From positions 1 through 64,000 of the forward strand of contig NZ_BBPP01000025.1 in NCBI RefSeq assembly GCF_000787835.1: a stretch of DNA of 64,000 nucleotides. The letters are read 5' to 3'. Both the position numbers and the translations under genes were made by a program. The stretch comes from Streptacidiphilus melanogenes. Its GTDB lineage: Bacteria > Actinomycetota > Actinomycetes > Streptomycetales > Streptomycetaceae. A model generated the notes under the pieces. The model was not told the DNA's origin. It did no database searches and was given only the letters and a program-made list of their open reading frames with translations. Position 1 is the first letter of the stretch; every line of letters starts with the position of its first letter. Shown here piece by piece: positions 41,647 to 50,631 of this stretch.

Positions 41647-43512
41647 TTACCAGGTGTCGTTCAGGCTCCCGCTGCCGGACGCGCCGGTGGTGAAGGAGTG
41701 GTTGTTGCCCGGCTCCCAGGTGATCGAGCCGTCCGAGTTCTTGAGGATGTACTTGTACTCGACGTCGGTGTTGGCCGGCAGGGTGACCGTGCCGCGCCAC
41801 ACCGGGTAGCCGGACGAGGAGAGCGGGATCGCCTGGGCGGTGTTCCAGCTGCCGAGGGCCGGGATCGAGCCGACCAGGTAGACGTTCTGGCCCCAGCTCG
41901 TCGTCTCGTTGACGCCGAAGGACTCACCGACCGTGCCGGAGGCGGCCGTCGGCAGGTAGAGCGCCACCGCGTCCATCGCCGGGACGGTGACCGTCGCGGT
42001 CCCGTTCGTCGCGACCGTGACGGTCGAGCCGGAGCACGCGCCGGTCGAGGGGGTCAGGTTGCCGTGGATGACGTCGCAGTAGTTCCCGGCCGGCAGGCCC
42101 GTCTCGACGGTGACGGTCTTGGCGCTGCTCTCGTTGTTGATCGCGATCCAGCCCCGGTCGCCGCGGCTGAAGGCGATGAAGTTGGTGCCGTCGTCGTACC
42201 AGTTGGCCACCGACTGCCCGGCCACGGCGTTGTGCCAGCCGACCATGTTGGCGACGCCCTGGTTGCGGTCCGTGCAGAACCAGCCGTTCGAGCAGTCGGT
42301 GTTCGTCACGAACCCGTTCGCGTCGGCCGGCGGCGAGTCGTCGCTGTTCGTCCAGTCGAAGCTCGCGTAGACCTGCGGCACGTCGTAACCCCAGGCCAGC
42401 TCGTAGAGGTTGGCCAGGATGTAGTTGGCGCCGGACTTGTAGTTGAGGGTGCTGCCGTCGCGCTCCGTGTCGTGGTTGGTCACCATCGAGGTCGAGGCGG
42501 ACGGCGGCTCCAGGCCCCAGCTCTGGCCGAAGGTCTTGAGGTTGGCGATGTTCCCGGTGAACTGCGCCTTGAGGTCCTGGGCGTAGGTGAACTCGATGAC
42601 GCTGCCGTTGGACTCGAAGGCCGCGGGCTGCAGCGAGCCGTTGCTGCTGCCGGGGATGACCTCCTGGTAGACGTAGGGCCGGGTGTTCGTCCAGGTGGTG
42701 TTGTGCACCTGGGCGAGGATCGCGGTCATGTCCGCCTGGTTGATGTGCTTGGCGGCGTCCATCCGGAAGCCGTCCACGCCGTCGGAGACGAGGCTGTTGA
42801 GGTAGCCGGCCTCCTGCTGGCGCACGTGCGAGGTCTCGGTGGCGAGGTCCTCCAGGTTCGACAGGTCGCAGTCCTGCACCTGGGTCTGGTTGTTCCAGTC
42901 CTGGATGGACAGGTCCGAGTTGGGGCAGGTGCCCGGGTACTGGTGGAAGTCGGAGCTGCTGTAACCGGGCTGGGAGTAGCTCTCGGTGGACGAGTTGAAG
43001 GTGTCGCCGCCGTAGGAGTCGGTGCTGGTGTTGTTGTTGCCCGCCATGTGGTTGAGCACGGCGTCGGCGTAGACCTTGACGCCCGCGTTGTGGCAGGTCG
43101 TCACCATTGAGGCGAACTGCGCGGCGTTGCCCATGCGGCTGTTCAGGTCGTAGCCGATCGGCTGGTAGACGTCCCACCAGGCGTGGGTGGATCCGGCTAG
43201 CCGGATGGAGTCCTCCGGCGGGGCGACCTCGACGGCCCCGTAGCCCTTGGGGCCGAGCACGTTGGTGCACTCGCTCGCGACGGAGGTCCAGTTCCACTCG
43301 AAGAGGTTGGCGATGACGTCGCCGCCGCCGGGCGCGGCCGCGGCGTGCGCGGGCGTGGCCTGCAGTGTCAGCGGCAGCACGGCGCCGGCGAGCAGGGCGC
43401 CGACACCGGCCCAGCCGGCCTTCCGGCGTGGCGCGCGGCGCGGTATGTCCATCGCCGCGGTGTCCTGTCCCGGCCGCGGTCTCGACGGGACGCGCTTCTG
43501 GATGCGCTTCAT
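41647..43512 (-). CDS. Secreted GH13 alpha-amylase with C-terminal CBM20
   Basis: The product is 621 residues from the ATG at 43512 (AAGGAGAGAG upstream). A long n-region precedes the signal core (GWAGVGALLAGAVLPLTLQA..AHA, cleavage near 58). The GH13 catalytic residues are D252 (GFRMDAAKH), E284 (YQEVI) and D348 (TNHDTERDG), as in Streptomyces alpha-amylases. A domain C follows, and residues ~523-621 are a CBM20 starch-binding domain (VYLVGSIPALGSWNTAQAI, WEPGNNHSF). It cuts starch outside the cell to maltooligosaccharides. Direct repeats at 43731-43750 suggest control by a MalR-like LacI regulator. Confidence 0.92.
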   Translation of the reverse strand: MKRIQKRVPSRPRPGQDTAAMDIPRRAPRRKAGWAGVGALLAGAVLPLTLQATPAHAAAAPGGGDVIANLFEWNWTSVASECTNVLGPKGYGAVEVAPPEDSIRLAGSTHAWWDVYQPIGYDLNSRMGNAAQFASMVTTCHNAGVKVYADAVLNHMAGNNNTSTDSYGGDTFNSSTESYSQPGYSSSDFHQYPGTCPNSDLSIQDWNNQTQVQDCDLSNLEDLATETSHVRQQEAGYLNSLVSDGVDGFRMDAAKHINQADMTAILAQVHNTTWTNTRPYVYQEVIPGSSNGSLQPAAFESNGSVIEFTYAQDLKAQFTGNIANLKTFGQSWGLEPPSASTSMVTNHDTERDGSTLNYKSGANYILANLYELAWGYDVPQVYASFDWTNSDDSPPADANGFVTNTDCSNGWFCTDRNQGVANMVGWHNAVAGQSVANWYDDGTNFIAFSRGDRGWIAINNESSAKTVTVETGLPAGNYCDVIHGNLTPSTGACSGSTVTVATNGTATVTVPAMDAVALYLPTAASGTVGESFGVNETTSWGQNVYLVGSIPALGSWNTAQAIPLSSSGYPVWRGTVTLPANTDVEYKYILKNSDGSITWEPGNNHSFTTGASGSGSLNDTW

Positions 43513-43730
43513 GGGCTCTCTCCTTGCGCACGGCCCGGCCGCGGACGACCGGGAGCCGGGCAGCACGACGCGAGCGCGTCGTCGCGCCGGAGGGAACCGG
43601 AGGCCGTGGGGAGCCAGGGGGTGGGTGCGCGACGGTCGGCCACGACCTGTCCCCGGCTGTGACCGCCCGCCGCGTACGTGACCTTCTCGCGGCCTTGATG
43701 ACGGCGTCAATAACCCCGTGGAAATTCTTA

Positions 43731-43750
43731 CGGCAAGTTTCGGCAACAGC
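43731..43750 (-). promoter_or_regulatory. Direct repeats upstream of amylase gene
   Basis: On the amylase strand the sequence reads GCTGTTGCCG then AAACTTGCCG, two TTGCCG units spaced exactly one helical turn (10 bp). Streptomyces amylase promoters carry such direct repeats as MalR/Reg1 operator sites. The remainder of 43513-43909 holds this promoter and the hairpin of the next gene, with no further ORF supported. Confidence 0.45.
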
Positions 43751-43851
43751 TTTCTACGGCCTGCGGCGACCTGCGGCCATCCGGGTGTTCCCCGCGCCGC
43801 AGCGCCGTACCGCGGCCACCGCGCGCCGATCAGCGGAGATCATGGGCGCCG

Positions 43852-43886
43852 GACCGGGTCCGGACCCGACATGACCGGACCCGGTC
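43852..43886 (+). promoter_or_regulatory. 12-bp inverted repeat upstream of YhgE-like gene
   Basis: GACCGGGTCCGG (43852-43863) and CCGGACCCGGTC (43875-43886) are perfect arms around 11 nt, ending 23 nt before the ATG at 43910. It could be an operator or a 5' leader hairpin; the sequence alone does not decide. Confidence 0.4.
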
Positions 43887-43909
43887 GGACCCCGAACCTG
43901 AGGAGCGCC

Positions 43910-45208
43910 ATGGCCACCGCAAGCTCTCCCCGGCCGCCCACGCGGGGGGCCCGCGCCCTCACGCTCGTCCGCAACGGCCGGCTGTGGCTGATCCCGACGA
44001 TCCTCTGCGCCCTGGTCGCGCTGTTCCTCTCGCTGCTCTACATGGGGGGCATCATCGACCCCAACGGTCACCTGCACCGGCTGCCCATCGGCCTGGTGAA
44101 CGAGGACCAGGGTGCACCGCCGCCCGGCCAGACACAGAACGTCGGCACCCAGATCGCGGCCGCCATCCCGGCGCAGACGCCCGGCCGGACCGTCCAGTGG
44201 CGGCCGCTGACGGCGGCCCAGGCCCAGGACCAGCTCTCCTCCGGAAAGATCTACGGGGCGCTGGTCGTCCCCAAGGACTTCACGGCCTCCATCGAGGCGC
44301 TCGGCACCGCGAAGGCGACGGCGCTGCCCACCCTCACCGTGCTCACCAACCCGGGCCTGGGCAGCCTCGGGTCCTCGCTCGCCGCGCAGATCTCGCAGAG
44401 TGCCGCCCACCAGGCCTCCCTCAGCATCGGCAAGCAGCTGTCCCGGTCCGCCGCCGCCCAGGGCGCAGACGCGACCACGCAGACGCTGCTCAGCGATCCC
44501 GTCTCGGTCACCACCCAGCAGGGCCATCCGATCCCCTCCCACAGCGGGCTGGGCCTGAGCGCCTTCTACTACACGCTGCTGCTGGTGCTCACCGGTTTCC
44601 TGGGGGCCAACATCGTCCACAACGGCGTCGACTCCGGCCTCGGCTACGCCGACACCGAGCTCGGCCCCTGGCACAGCCGGCGTCCCACCGTTCCGATCAG
44701 CCGGACGCAGACCCTGCTGCTGAAGATGACCATGACCTCGTTCATCGTCATCCTCACCACCACGCTGGTCATGATCGCCACCATCGCGATCCTCGGCATG
44801 AGCGCCACACACCTGCCGCTGCTCTGGCTCTTCTCCTACTGCGCGAGCCTCGCCGTGGGGCTGGGCGTGCAGGCGATCAACGCGGCCTTCGGCGGGATCG
44901 GGCAGCTGGTGGCGATGTTCGTCTTCATCGCGCTGGCCCTGCCGTCCTCCGGGGCCACGATCCCGCTGCAGGCCGTCCCGGGCTTCTACCGCTTCCTCGC
45001 CGTCTTCGAGCCGATGCGCCAACTCAGCGACGGGGTCCGGGCGATCCTCTACTTCGACGCCCGCGCCGACGCCGGCCTCGTGCGCGCCTGGATCATGATC
45101 GCCATCGGCTGGGCCGCCGCCCTCCTCTTCGGCTTCGGCATGACCCTCTACTACGACCGCAAGGGGCTCCACCGGCTCACCCCGCAGCCGGAGCGAGACC
45201 CGGCCTGA
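43910..45208 (+). CDS. YhgE/ABC-2-like integral membrane protein
   Basis: The product is 432 residues from the ATG at 43910 with GAGGAG 4 nt before it; an in-frame ATG at 43871 lies in a hairpin. One N-terminal helix (LWLIPTILCALVALFLSLLY) is followed by a ~190-residue extracytoplasmic region (LPIGLVNEDQGAPP, GKIYGALVVPKDFT) and five C-terminal helices with a short cytoplasmic tail. This is the topology of YhgE/Pip and ABC-2 type exporters. No ATPase is adjacent. Its role could be export, phage receptor-like or type VII-linked; not determinable here. Confidence 0.75.
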   Translation: MATASSPRPPTRGARALTLVRNGRLWLIPTILCALVALFLSLLYMGGIIDPNGHLHRLPIGLVNEDQGAPPPGQTQNVGTQIAAAIPAQTPGRTVQWRPLTAAQAQDQLSSGKIYGALVVPKDFTASIEALGTAKATALPTLTVLTNPGLGSLGSSLAAQISQSAAHQASLSIGKQLSRSAAAQGADATTQTLLSDPVSVTTQQGHPIPSHSGLGLSAFYYTLLLVLTGFLGANIVHNGVDSGLGYADTELGPWHSRRPTVPISRTQTLLLKMTMTSFIVILTTTLVMIATIAILGMSATHLPLLWLFSYCASLAVGLGVQAINAAFGGIGQLVAMFVFIALALPSSGATIPLQAVPGFYRFLAVFEPMRQLSDGVRAILYFDARADAGLVRAWIMIAIGWAAALLFGFGMTLYYDRKGLHRLTPQPERDPA

Positions 45209-45268
45209 CCGGTCGACGGCGGCGGCCGGCGCGGGAAGGCCTCGGGGCTCCGGCCGGTTGCTCCTGGT

Positions 45269-46294
45269 GTGAACTCACCACTGACGCTCTCCCTGCTGGA
45301 CCGGTCCGTGCTGCGCGAGGGGCAGACCGCCGCGCAGGCACTGCGCGACACCGTGTCGCTGGCGCGCTACGCGGAGGGGCTCGGGTTCCACCGCTTCTGG
45401 GTGTCCGAGCACCACGGCGTGCCCGGGATCGCCGGATCGGCGCCGACGGTGCTGGCCGCGGCCGTCGCGGGGGCGACGTCGCGGATCCGGGTCGGGACGG
45501 GCGGGGTGATGCTGCCCAACCACCGGCCGCTCGTGGTGGCCGAGCAGTTCGCGGTGCTCGGGTCGCTGTTTCCCGGACGGATCGACATGGGCCTCGGCCG
45601 CTCCGTCGGCTTCACCCGCGCCGTACAGGAGGCGCTCGGGCACACCGTGCGGGACGCGGACGACTTCCCCGAGCAGCTGGCCGAGCTGCTCGACCTGATG
45701 CGGGGCGAGGGCGAGCGCCGTCCGGGCGTGCTCGTCCAGCCGGCGGACGGGCTGCCCGTGCCGCCGTTCGTCCTCGCGCTCGGTGCGGGCGCGCGGATCG
45801 CCGCCGAGGCGGGCCTGCCGGTCGTGGTCGGCGGTGTGCACGACCGCGCGCGGCTGCTGGCGGCGGTCGCCGAGTACCGGGACGCGTTCAAGCCGTCGCC
45901 CTGGCGCGACGAGCCGTACGTCGTGGTCGCCGCACCGGTCGCGGTCGGCACGACGGCCGAGGAGGCGCGGGAGATGCTCGCCGCCGAGTCCTGGTCGCTG
46001 GCCCGCGCCCGCACGCTCGGGGCCTTCCCGCCGCTTGCCCCGCCCGAGGCGGTGCGCGCGGCGCCGATGACCGCGCGGCAGCGCTCCCTCTTCGAGCAGG
46101 CCCGGGCCGGTCACCTCGCGGGCACCGAGGACGAGGCGCGCGAGGCGCTGCACGAGCTGGTCGCCGCCACGGGCGCGGATGAGGTCCTGGTCACCGCCAG
46201 CGCCCACAATCCGGCCCTGCTGCGCGCCTCCCTCGCGGGCCTGGCTCGCGTGGCGGGACTGGCAGGCCCGCCGGGGGCCGACCCAACAGATTGA
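45269..46294 (+). CDS. LLM-class flavin-dependent oxidoreductase
   Basis: The product is 341 residues from a GTG. A luciferase-like TIM barrel: SLLDRSVLREGQTAAQALRD, YAEGLGFHRFWVSEHHGVPG, VGTGGVMLPNHRPLVVAEQF, FPGRIDMGLGRS. This subgroup (MsnO8-like) uses FMN or F420. The EHH near residue 48 marks the active site. Substrate unknown. Confidence 0.85.
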   Translation: MNSPLTLSLLDRSVLREGQTAAQALRDTVSLARYAEGLGFHRFWVSEHHGVPGIAGSAPTVLAAAVAGATSRIRVGTGGVMLPNHRPLVVAEQFAVLGSLFPGRIDMGLGRSVGFTRAVQEALGHTVRDADDFPEQLAELLDLMRGEGERRPGVLVQPADGLPVPPFVLALGAGARIAAEAGLPVVVGGVHDRARLLAAVAEYRDAFKPSPWRDEPYVVVAAPVAVGTTAEEAREMLAAESWSLARARTLGAFPPLAPPEAVRAAPMTARQRSLFEQARAGHLAGTEDEAREALHELVAATGADEVLVTASAHNPALLRASLAGLARVAGLAGPPGADPTD

Positions 46295-46360
46295 GCACAA
46301 GAACTATTGATGTCCTCATGTATCCTCGGAGGGCAGGACCAGAAACAGAGGAGCAAGACC

Positions 46361-47011
46361 GTGCGCGTCGAGATCTGGGGCGACATCAACTGCCCGTGGT
46401 GCTACATCGGCAAAGCCCGCTTCGAGAAGGCGCTGGCCGCCTTCCCGCACCGGGACCAGGTCGAGGTCGTCCACCGCTCGTTCGAGCTTGACCCGCAGGC
46501 CCCGCACGAGCCGCGCCCCGTGCTGCCCGCCATCGCCGCGAAGTACGGCATCAGCGTCGAGCAGGCGCGCCAGGCAGAGGAGCGGATCGCCTCCCACGCC
46601 CACGGCGAGGGCCTTGCCTACCGGGGCGCCGAGCGCGACGTCGCGAACAGCTTCGACATGCACCGCCTGCTGCACTTCGCCGAGGAGCACGGCCGCCAGG
46701 AGCAGCTTCTCGAGCTGCTCTACCGCGAGAACTTCGACGGCGACACCTCCCCCTTCGCCCCGGGCCGGCTGCTCGCCCTCGCGGTCGAGGCGGGCCTCGA
46801 CGAGCGGCAGGCCGCCGACGTCCTCGCCGACACCGACGCGCACGCCGACGCCGTCCGCGAGGACGAGGCCACGGCCGCGGCGCTGGGCGCCACCGGTGTG
46901 CCGTTCTACGTCTTCGACCGCCGCCTCGGCGTCTCGGGCGCCCAGCCCCCGGCCGCGTTCAGCTCCGCGCTGGAGCAGGCCTGGAGCACCCGGGCCGTGC
47001 CGCGGGCCTGA
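46361..47011 (+). CDS. DsbA/FrnE-like thiol oxidoreductase
   Basis: The product is 216 residues from a GTG 5 nt after GAGGAG. A CPWC active site (C11, C14) begins a DsbA-type thioredoxin fold with helical insert; VPFYVFDRRLGVSGAQPP holds the cis-Pro-like loop. No signal peptide is present, so it works in the cytoplasm. FrnE-type proteins isomerise disulfides in stress or act in polyketide pathways. Confidence 0.88.
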   Translation: MRVEIWGDINCPWCYIGKARFEKALAAFPHRDQVEVVHRSFELDPQAPHEPRPVLPAIAAKYGISVEQARQAEERIASHAHGEGLAYRGAERDVANSFDMHRLLHFAEEHGRQEQLLELLYRENFDGDTSPFAPGRLLALAVEAGLDERQAADVLADTDAHADAVREDEATAAALGATGVPFYVFDRRLGVSGAQPPAAFSSALEQAWSTRAVPRA

Positions 47012-47150
47012 ACCGGCGGGGCGATCCCGCAGCGATGGTCCACCCGCTCCCGGCAGCGCGCGTCACCCGGGCGGCCTCACCTCGGTTGTGGCGGCCCGGC
47101 GCCTGGCCAAGGCTGGGACGAAGGCGCGTGCGTCCGGATGAGGTGAGGAT

Positions 47151-47945
47151 GTGCTGACGGCGAAGAGCGTGTTCCAGGAGATCCTGGACAACGACGAGGC
47201 GTTCCGACTCTTCTGCTCGATCGCGGCGAGCGGCGAGGCGCAGGGCGGCTGGGAGAACGGCCGCATCGCGGCGCTCCTGCCGGAGAGCCTGGGCTACCTG
47301 GCCCCGCGCGTCGCCCGGCACGGGGCCGACGAGGACAAGCACGGCCGGATCTTCAACGCACTGCTGCACAAGCGCGGGCTCGCACCGGTGCCGGTGCCGC
47401 CGGAGGCCGACTACACGATGATCCTGGAGCGCCAGGGCATCGGCCTCTCCCATCGCAAGCTGAGCGCCGACAAGCCGCTCGACGAACACGACGTCGTCGC
47501 CTACCTGGCCCACAGCCGCGTCACCGAGCAGCGCGCCGGCGAGCAGATGCGGATGCTGGTCCGGTACTTCGGCGACGACCAGGACATCGGCAAGGCCGTC
47601 CGCATGATCTCCCGGGACGAGGACAACCACCTCGCCTACTGCCACGAGGAGCTGCTCCGGCTCGCGGCGGTGGGTCGCGGCCGCGAGATCAAGGACCTGC
47701 TCGACCTGAGCGCGGCCGCCGAGATCCGCGTCTACCGTGACGTCAGCCTCGCGGTCATGGGGCGGATGGCGGAGCTGCTGCGCTGGCCGAGGGCGAAGGC
47801 GGCGGCCGTCGGCGCGGGCATTCACGGGATGTACGCCGCGGAGCGGCTCGGCGGCTGGTACCGGATGGTCAGCCTGCGGATGCCGGAGCACCTTGGAGCG
47901 CTGGACGGGCCCGTACCGGCTCCGGCTGCGCCCGAGTTCGCCTGA
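47151..47945 (+). CDS. Ferritin-like di-iron protein
   Basis: The product is 264 residues from a GTG (GAGGTGAGGAT upstream). It is predicted wholly helical with repeated carboxylate/His ligand motifs HGADEDKHGRIF, VTEQRAGEQMRM and SRDEDNHLAYCHEE, as in di-iron ferritin-like enzymes. It could be an oxidase, hydroxylase or iron binder. It stands alone. Cysteine is rare and no signal peptide is present. Confidence 0.75.
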   Translation: MLTAKSVFQEILDNDEAFRLFCSIAASGEAQGGWENGRIAALLPESLGYLAPRVARHGADEDKHGRIFNALLHKRGLAPVPVPPEADYTMILERQGIGLSHRKLSADKPLDEHDVVAYLAHSRVTEQRAGEQMRMLVRYFGDDQDIGKAVRMISRDEDNHLAYCHEELLRLAAVGRGREIKDLLDLSAAAEIRVYRDVSLAVMGRMAELLRWPRAKAAAVGAGIHGMYAAERLGGWYRMVSLRMPEHLGALDGPVPAPAAPEFA

Positions 47946-48216
47946 TTCCGGTCCGCTGAGCACGGCTGGGAACAGGCGGGTCCCGCCGGCGTCACGCGGT
48001 TCGCTCCCGGACGACCCTTGTGCGGGCGGCGAAGCCGGTGCACCCGCTCGATTCGCCAGGTTTCGCCGCCCCCGCGCTACTCCCCCACACCCCTGGACGA
48101 CGCACCAGGCTGGTGATCGTGAAAGCGAACGAGAACACGCACCAGCTGCCCGTCCGCCTGCCCGCCTCCTTCGTGCGCTGGTGGCTGGCCGACTCCGCCC
48201 AGGAACCCCAGCAGAC

Positions 48217-48657
48217 TCAGGCCCAGTCCCTGTCCAGGTCCAGCTCCGCACGGCGCTGCGTGAAGGAGAACCAGTTGCCGGAGTCGTCACGGAAGATCGC
48301 CTCGGTCCCGTAGGGCCGCTCCTGCGGCTCCTGCAGGAACGCCACCCCGCGGGCCTTCATGGCGGCGTAGTCGGCGTGGATGTCGTCCGTGGCGAAGACG
48401 CCCGCGCCCAGAACGCCCTTGGCGACGAGCTTCTTCAGTTCCTCCGCCGACTCCGGGTCCAGGGCGGGCGGGCCCGGGACCATCAGGGTGATCTCCAGGT
48501 CCGGCTGGTCCTTGGCGCCGACGGTGAGCCAGCGCATGCCGCCCTCGCCCATCGTCATGTCCGTGCGGACCTCCAGCCCCAGCTTCTCGGTGTAGAACTC
48601 CCTGGCCCGGTCGTGGTCCAGCACCCAGACGTTGGCGATGGACATGCCCTTGATCAC
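48217..48657 (-). CDS. VOC (glyoxalase/dioxygenase) superfamily protein
   Basis: The product is 146 residues. The GTG at 48657 is chosen because GAGGAG lies 6 nt upstream. A single VOC domain with two beta-alpha-beta-beta-beta units: ANVWVLDHDRAREFYTEKLG, LEVRTDMTMGEGGMRWLTVG, and FRDDSGNWFSFTQRR with the C-terminal metal-ligand position. It lies 71 nt downstream of an AraC regulator in the same direction, a pairing common in actinomycetes. Confidence 0.82.
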   Translation of the reverse strand: MIKGMSIANVWVLDHDRAREFYTEKLGLEVRTDMTMGEGGMRWLTVGAKDQPDLEITLMVPGPPALDPESAEELKKLVAKGVLGAGVFATDDIHADYAAMKARGVAFLQEPQERPYGTEAIFRDDSGNWFSFTQRRAELDLDRDWA

Positions 48658-48728
48658 GACGGTCTCCTCGGTTCCGGCGGGGCGCATCCTCGCCCCGCTC
48701 CTGACCACCACCGTAGGGAGGTCGGGGC

Positions 48729-49226
48729 TCAACAGGCTTCTCCGGAATTGCGCTCCTGCCCGCGTGCCTGCCCGGGTCCCTGGAGGGCCTTGAAGCCACC
48801 GTGCCAAAGGAGGGCGTAGCAACCGGGGACGAGCGCGCTCCCCTGGTCCAGGTGGCGGGCCCGGTACGCGCTCGGGGCGAGGCCGGTGTGCTTCTTGAAG
48901 CTCGACGAGAAGGTGCCGAGGCTGGTGAAGCCGACCAGGGCGCAGATCTCGGTGACGGAGAGGTCCGCGGTCCGCAGCAGCTCCTCCGCCCGCTCGATCC
49001 GCCGGCGGCTGAGGTACTGCCCCGGCGTCTGTCCGTACACGGCGCGGAAGACGCGGATGAAGTGGTACCGCGAATAGCCGGCCGCCCCGGCGACCGCGTC
49101 CAGGTCGATCGGCTCGGCCCAGTCTCGGTCCATGGCGTCCTTGGCCAGGCGCAGCCGGCGCAACTGCGCGAGCCGGGCGCGCTGCGCCTCGGACGGCCCG
49201 CCGGACGGGTGGTCGGTAGGGCTCAC
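48729..49226 (-). CDS. AraC-family regulator
   Basis: The product is 165 residues: a short N-terminal segment, then two AraC helix-turn-helices (IDLDAVAGAAGYSRYHFIRV; LSVTEICALVGFTSLGTFSS). There is no effector domain, so it probably responds through level or via its partner. Together with the VOC gene it forms a two-gene unit. No clear operator was seen. Confidence 0.85.
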   Translation of the reverse strand: MSPTDHPSGGPSEAQRARLAQLRRLRLAKDAMDRDWAEPIDLDAVAGAAGYSRYHFIRVFRAVYGQTPGQYLSRRRIERAEELLRTADLSVTEICALVGFTSLGTFSSSFKKHTGLAPSAYRARHLDQGSALVPGCYALLWHGGFKALQGPGQARGQERNSGEAC

Positions 49227-49391
49227 CCTTCGATCGTGACACGGCGCACCGACACCTCAACTGGCGCAGATCGCGGGCCGGGTGGCCTCCGACTCCGGGC
49301 CGGCACGCCGAGGCGGAGCAGACCTACCGGCTGGGCATGTCGGCAGCGCAGACGCCCGAGGTCGCCACCGTCCTCGAAACCACGCACCGAG

Positions 49392-50294
49392 TCACTGGCT
49401 CCCGGCCGACTGCTGCTTCGCTCGCCACTCCGCTCCCGCGCGCTGGATGCGGTCCCACAGGGCCGCGCGTTCGGCGTCATCGATGGCCGACAGATCCAGG
49501 TGGAACACGTCCGTTGCGAGCTTGAACAGCTCCTCAGCGGACTCGAGGAGCCGTGTGGTGCGCCGGCCGGCCCCCTCGTCGCGGGTGAACTCGTCGTCCA
49601 GCACGAACTCGGCGCCGCCCGCGTCGCGGCGGAAGAGCTCGAACCACATGACGTAGGGAGACTGCGGCGACGTCGACAACTCGATGTGGCAGCTCATGAA
49701 GTCCTCCCACCTGGCCGGTGCCAGGGTGAAGTCCATGCTGTGGAACGTCGTCTGCGCCGGATCGGTGCAGAACCGCCAGGCGTCCGGGCCGATCTGCGGT
49801 AGCGGCTGCAGCTCGAAGCGGAAGGGACCCTGGATGTGGACGCCCTCCCGGAGCGGGATGGGCTCGTGGTGCGAGTTGGCCAGGCCGACGTCGACCGACC
49901 AGCGTTCGCCGTCGATCACGACGGTCAGGGCCATGTGCGTGGCGTATTCGTCGGCGGACGCCTTGGCGGTCGCAACGGAGCCGTTGATCTGGCCGCGATG
50001 GACGGTGACGTCGTACCCGAGGGCGGTCAGCAGCTCGCTGAAGGCGTTGTTCAGGTTGAAGCAGTAGCCGCCCCGGCCGGCCAGGATACGGGCGACGGAC
50101 TCGGCCGGGTCGATGCCCTGCGGGCGTCCGAGCTGGATGTCGAAGTTCTCGAAGGCGATGAGCTCGACGTGTGCGCGGTGAAGCCTGCGCAGAGCGTCGA
50201 GCGACGGAGCGCCGAGGGACTCAGGGTCGTCGACGCCGAGCTTGGCCAGGTAGGGCGCGACCCAGGCGGGATGATCGTTCGTCTTCGAGGTCAT
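49392..50294 (-). CDS. nat: Arylamine N-acetyltransferase
   Basis: The product is 300 residues. The NAT triad is C78 (RGGYCFNLNN), H120 (EYATHMAL) and D135 (RWSVDVG). It transfers acetyl from acetyl-CoA to arylamines or to amide-forming steps in ansamycin biosynthesis; with no pathway genes near, a detoxifying role is more likely. The ATG at 50294 is the only start consistent with the conserved N-terminus. Confidence 0.92.
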   Translation of the reverse strand: MTSKTNDHPAWVAPYLAKLGVDDPESLGAPSLDALRRLHRAHVELIAFENFDIQLGRPQGIDPAESVARILAGRGGYCFNLNNAFSELLTALGYDVTVHRGQINGSVATAKASADEYATHMALTVVIDGERWSVDVGLANSHHEPIPLREGVHIQGPFRFELQPLPQIGPDAWRFCTDPAQTTFHSMDFTLAPARWEDFMSCHIELSTSPQSPYVMWFELFRRDAGGAEFVLDDEFTRDEGAGRRTTRLLESAEELFKLATDVFHLDLSAIDDAERAALWDRIQRAGAEWRAKQQSAGSQ

Positions 50295-50434
50295 GGCTGC
50301 GAACACTAGTGCAGCGCCACGTGGATCCCGCAGGGATTTAACGCGGCGCCGCACCGGTGCTCCGAGCGCGAAGGTGCGCCGGGTTGCGGGCGGTCTGTCA
50401 GAGCAAGGCAGCGCCGCCGGTTGATCTTCTGCGG

Positions 50435-50590
50435 GCTTCGGCGGTAGTCGCGAGGGCGTCTTCCGCCGTGAATTGCGCCGTCCCGACGGCAGCTGGCGCG
50501 ACACCGTCTTCTACGCGATGCTCAAGGATCAGTGGCCCGCGGCGAAGGAACGACTGACGGCCGGCTCGCTGCGGGTTGAGCCCGCCGGCT
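50435..50590 (+). pseudogene. C-terminal remnant of a GNAT acetyltransferase
   Basis: In one frame this reads GFGGSREGVFRRELRRPDGS, then WRDTVFYAMLKDQWPAAKER LTAG, which is the conserved C-terminal strand-helix of RimJ/RimL-type GNAT enzymes (EGVLRRHMRRPDGSWRDTV). Nothing upstream encodes the CoA-binding part and no start codon with an RBS is present, so it is a fossil. The rest of 50295-50631 shows no gene. Confidence 0.55.
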
Positions 50591-50631
50591 GCCGGGCGCA
50601 GCCGACACGGCTGCGCCCGGGGGCGCCGGGC

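Noticed and set aside
43754-45172. 472-codon minus-strand frame opposite the YhgE-like gene
   Set aside because: Shadow frame; the plus strand has RBS, membrane topology and codon bias.
48118-48313. Small plus-strand ORF starting VKANENTHQLPVRLP
   Set aside because: The first ~35 residues look plausible, but there is no RBS and the second half overlaps antisense with the well-supported VOC gene.
49240-49391. Possible remnant between AraC and NAT genes (reads HAEAEQTYRLGMSAAQTPEV)
   Set aside because: A short protein-like block without a recognised family, start codon or conserved motif.
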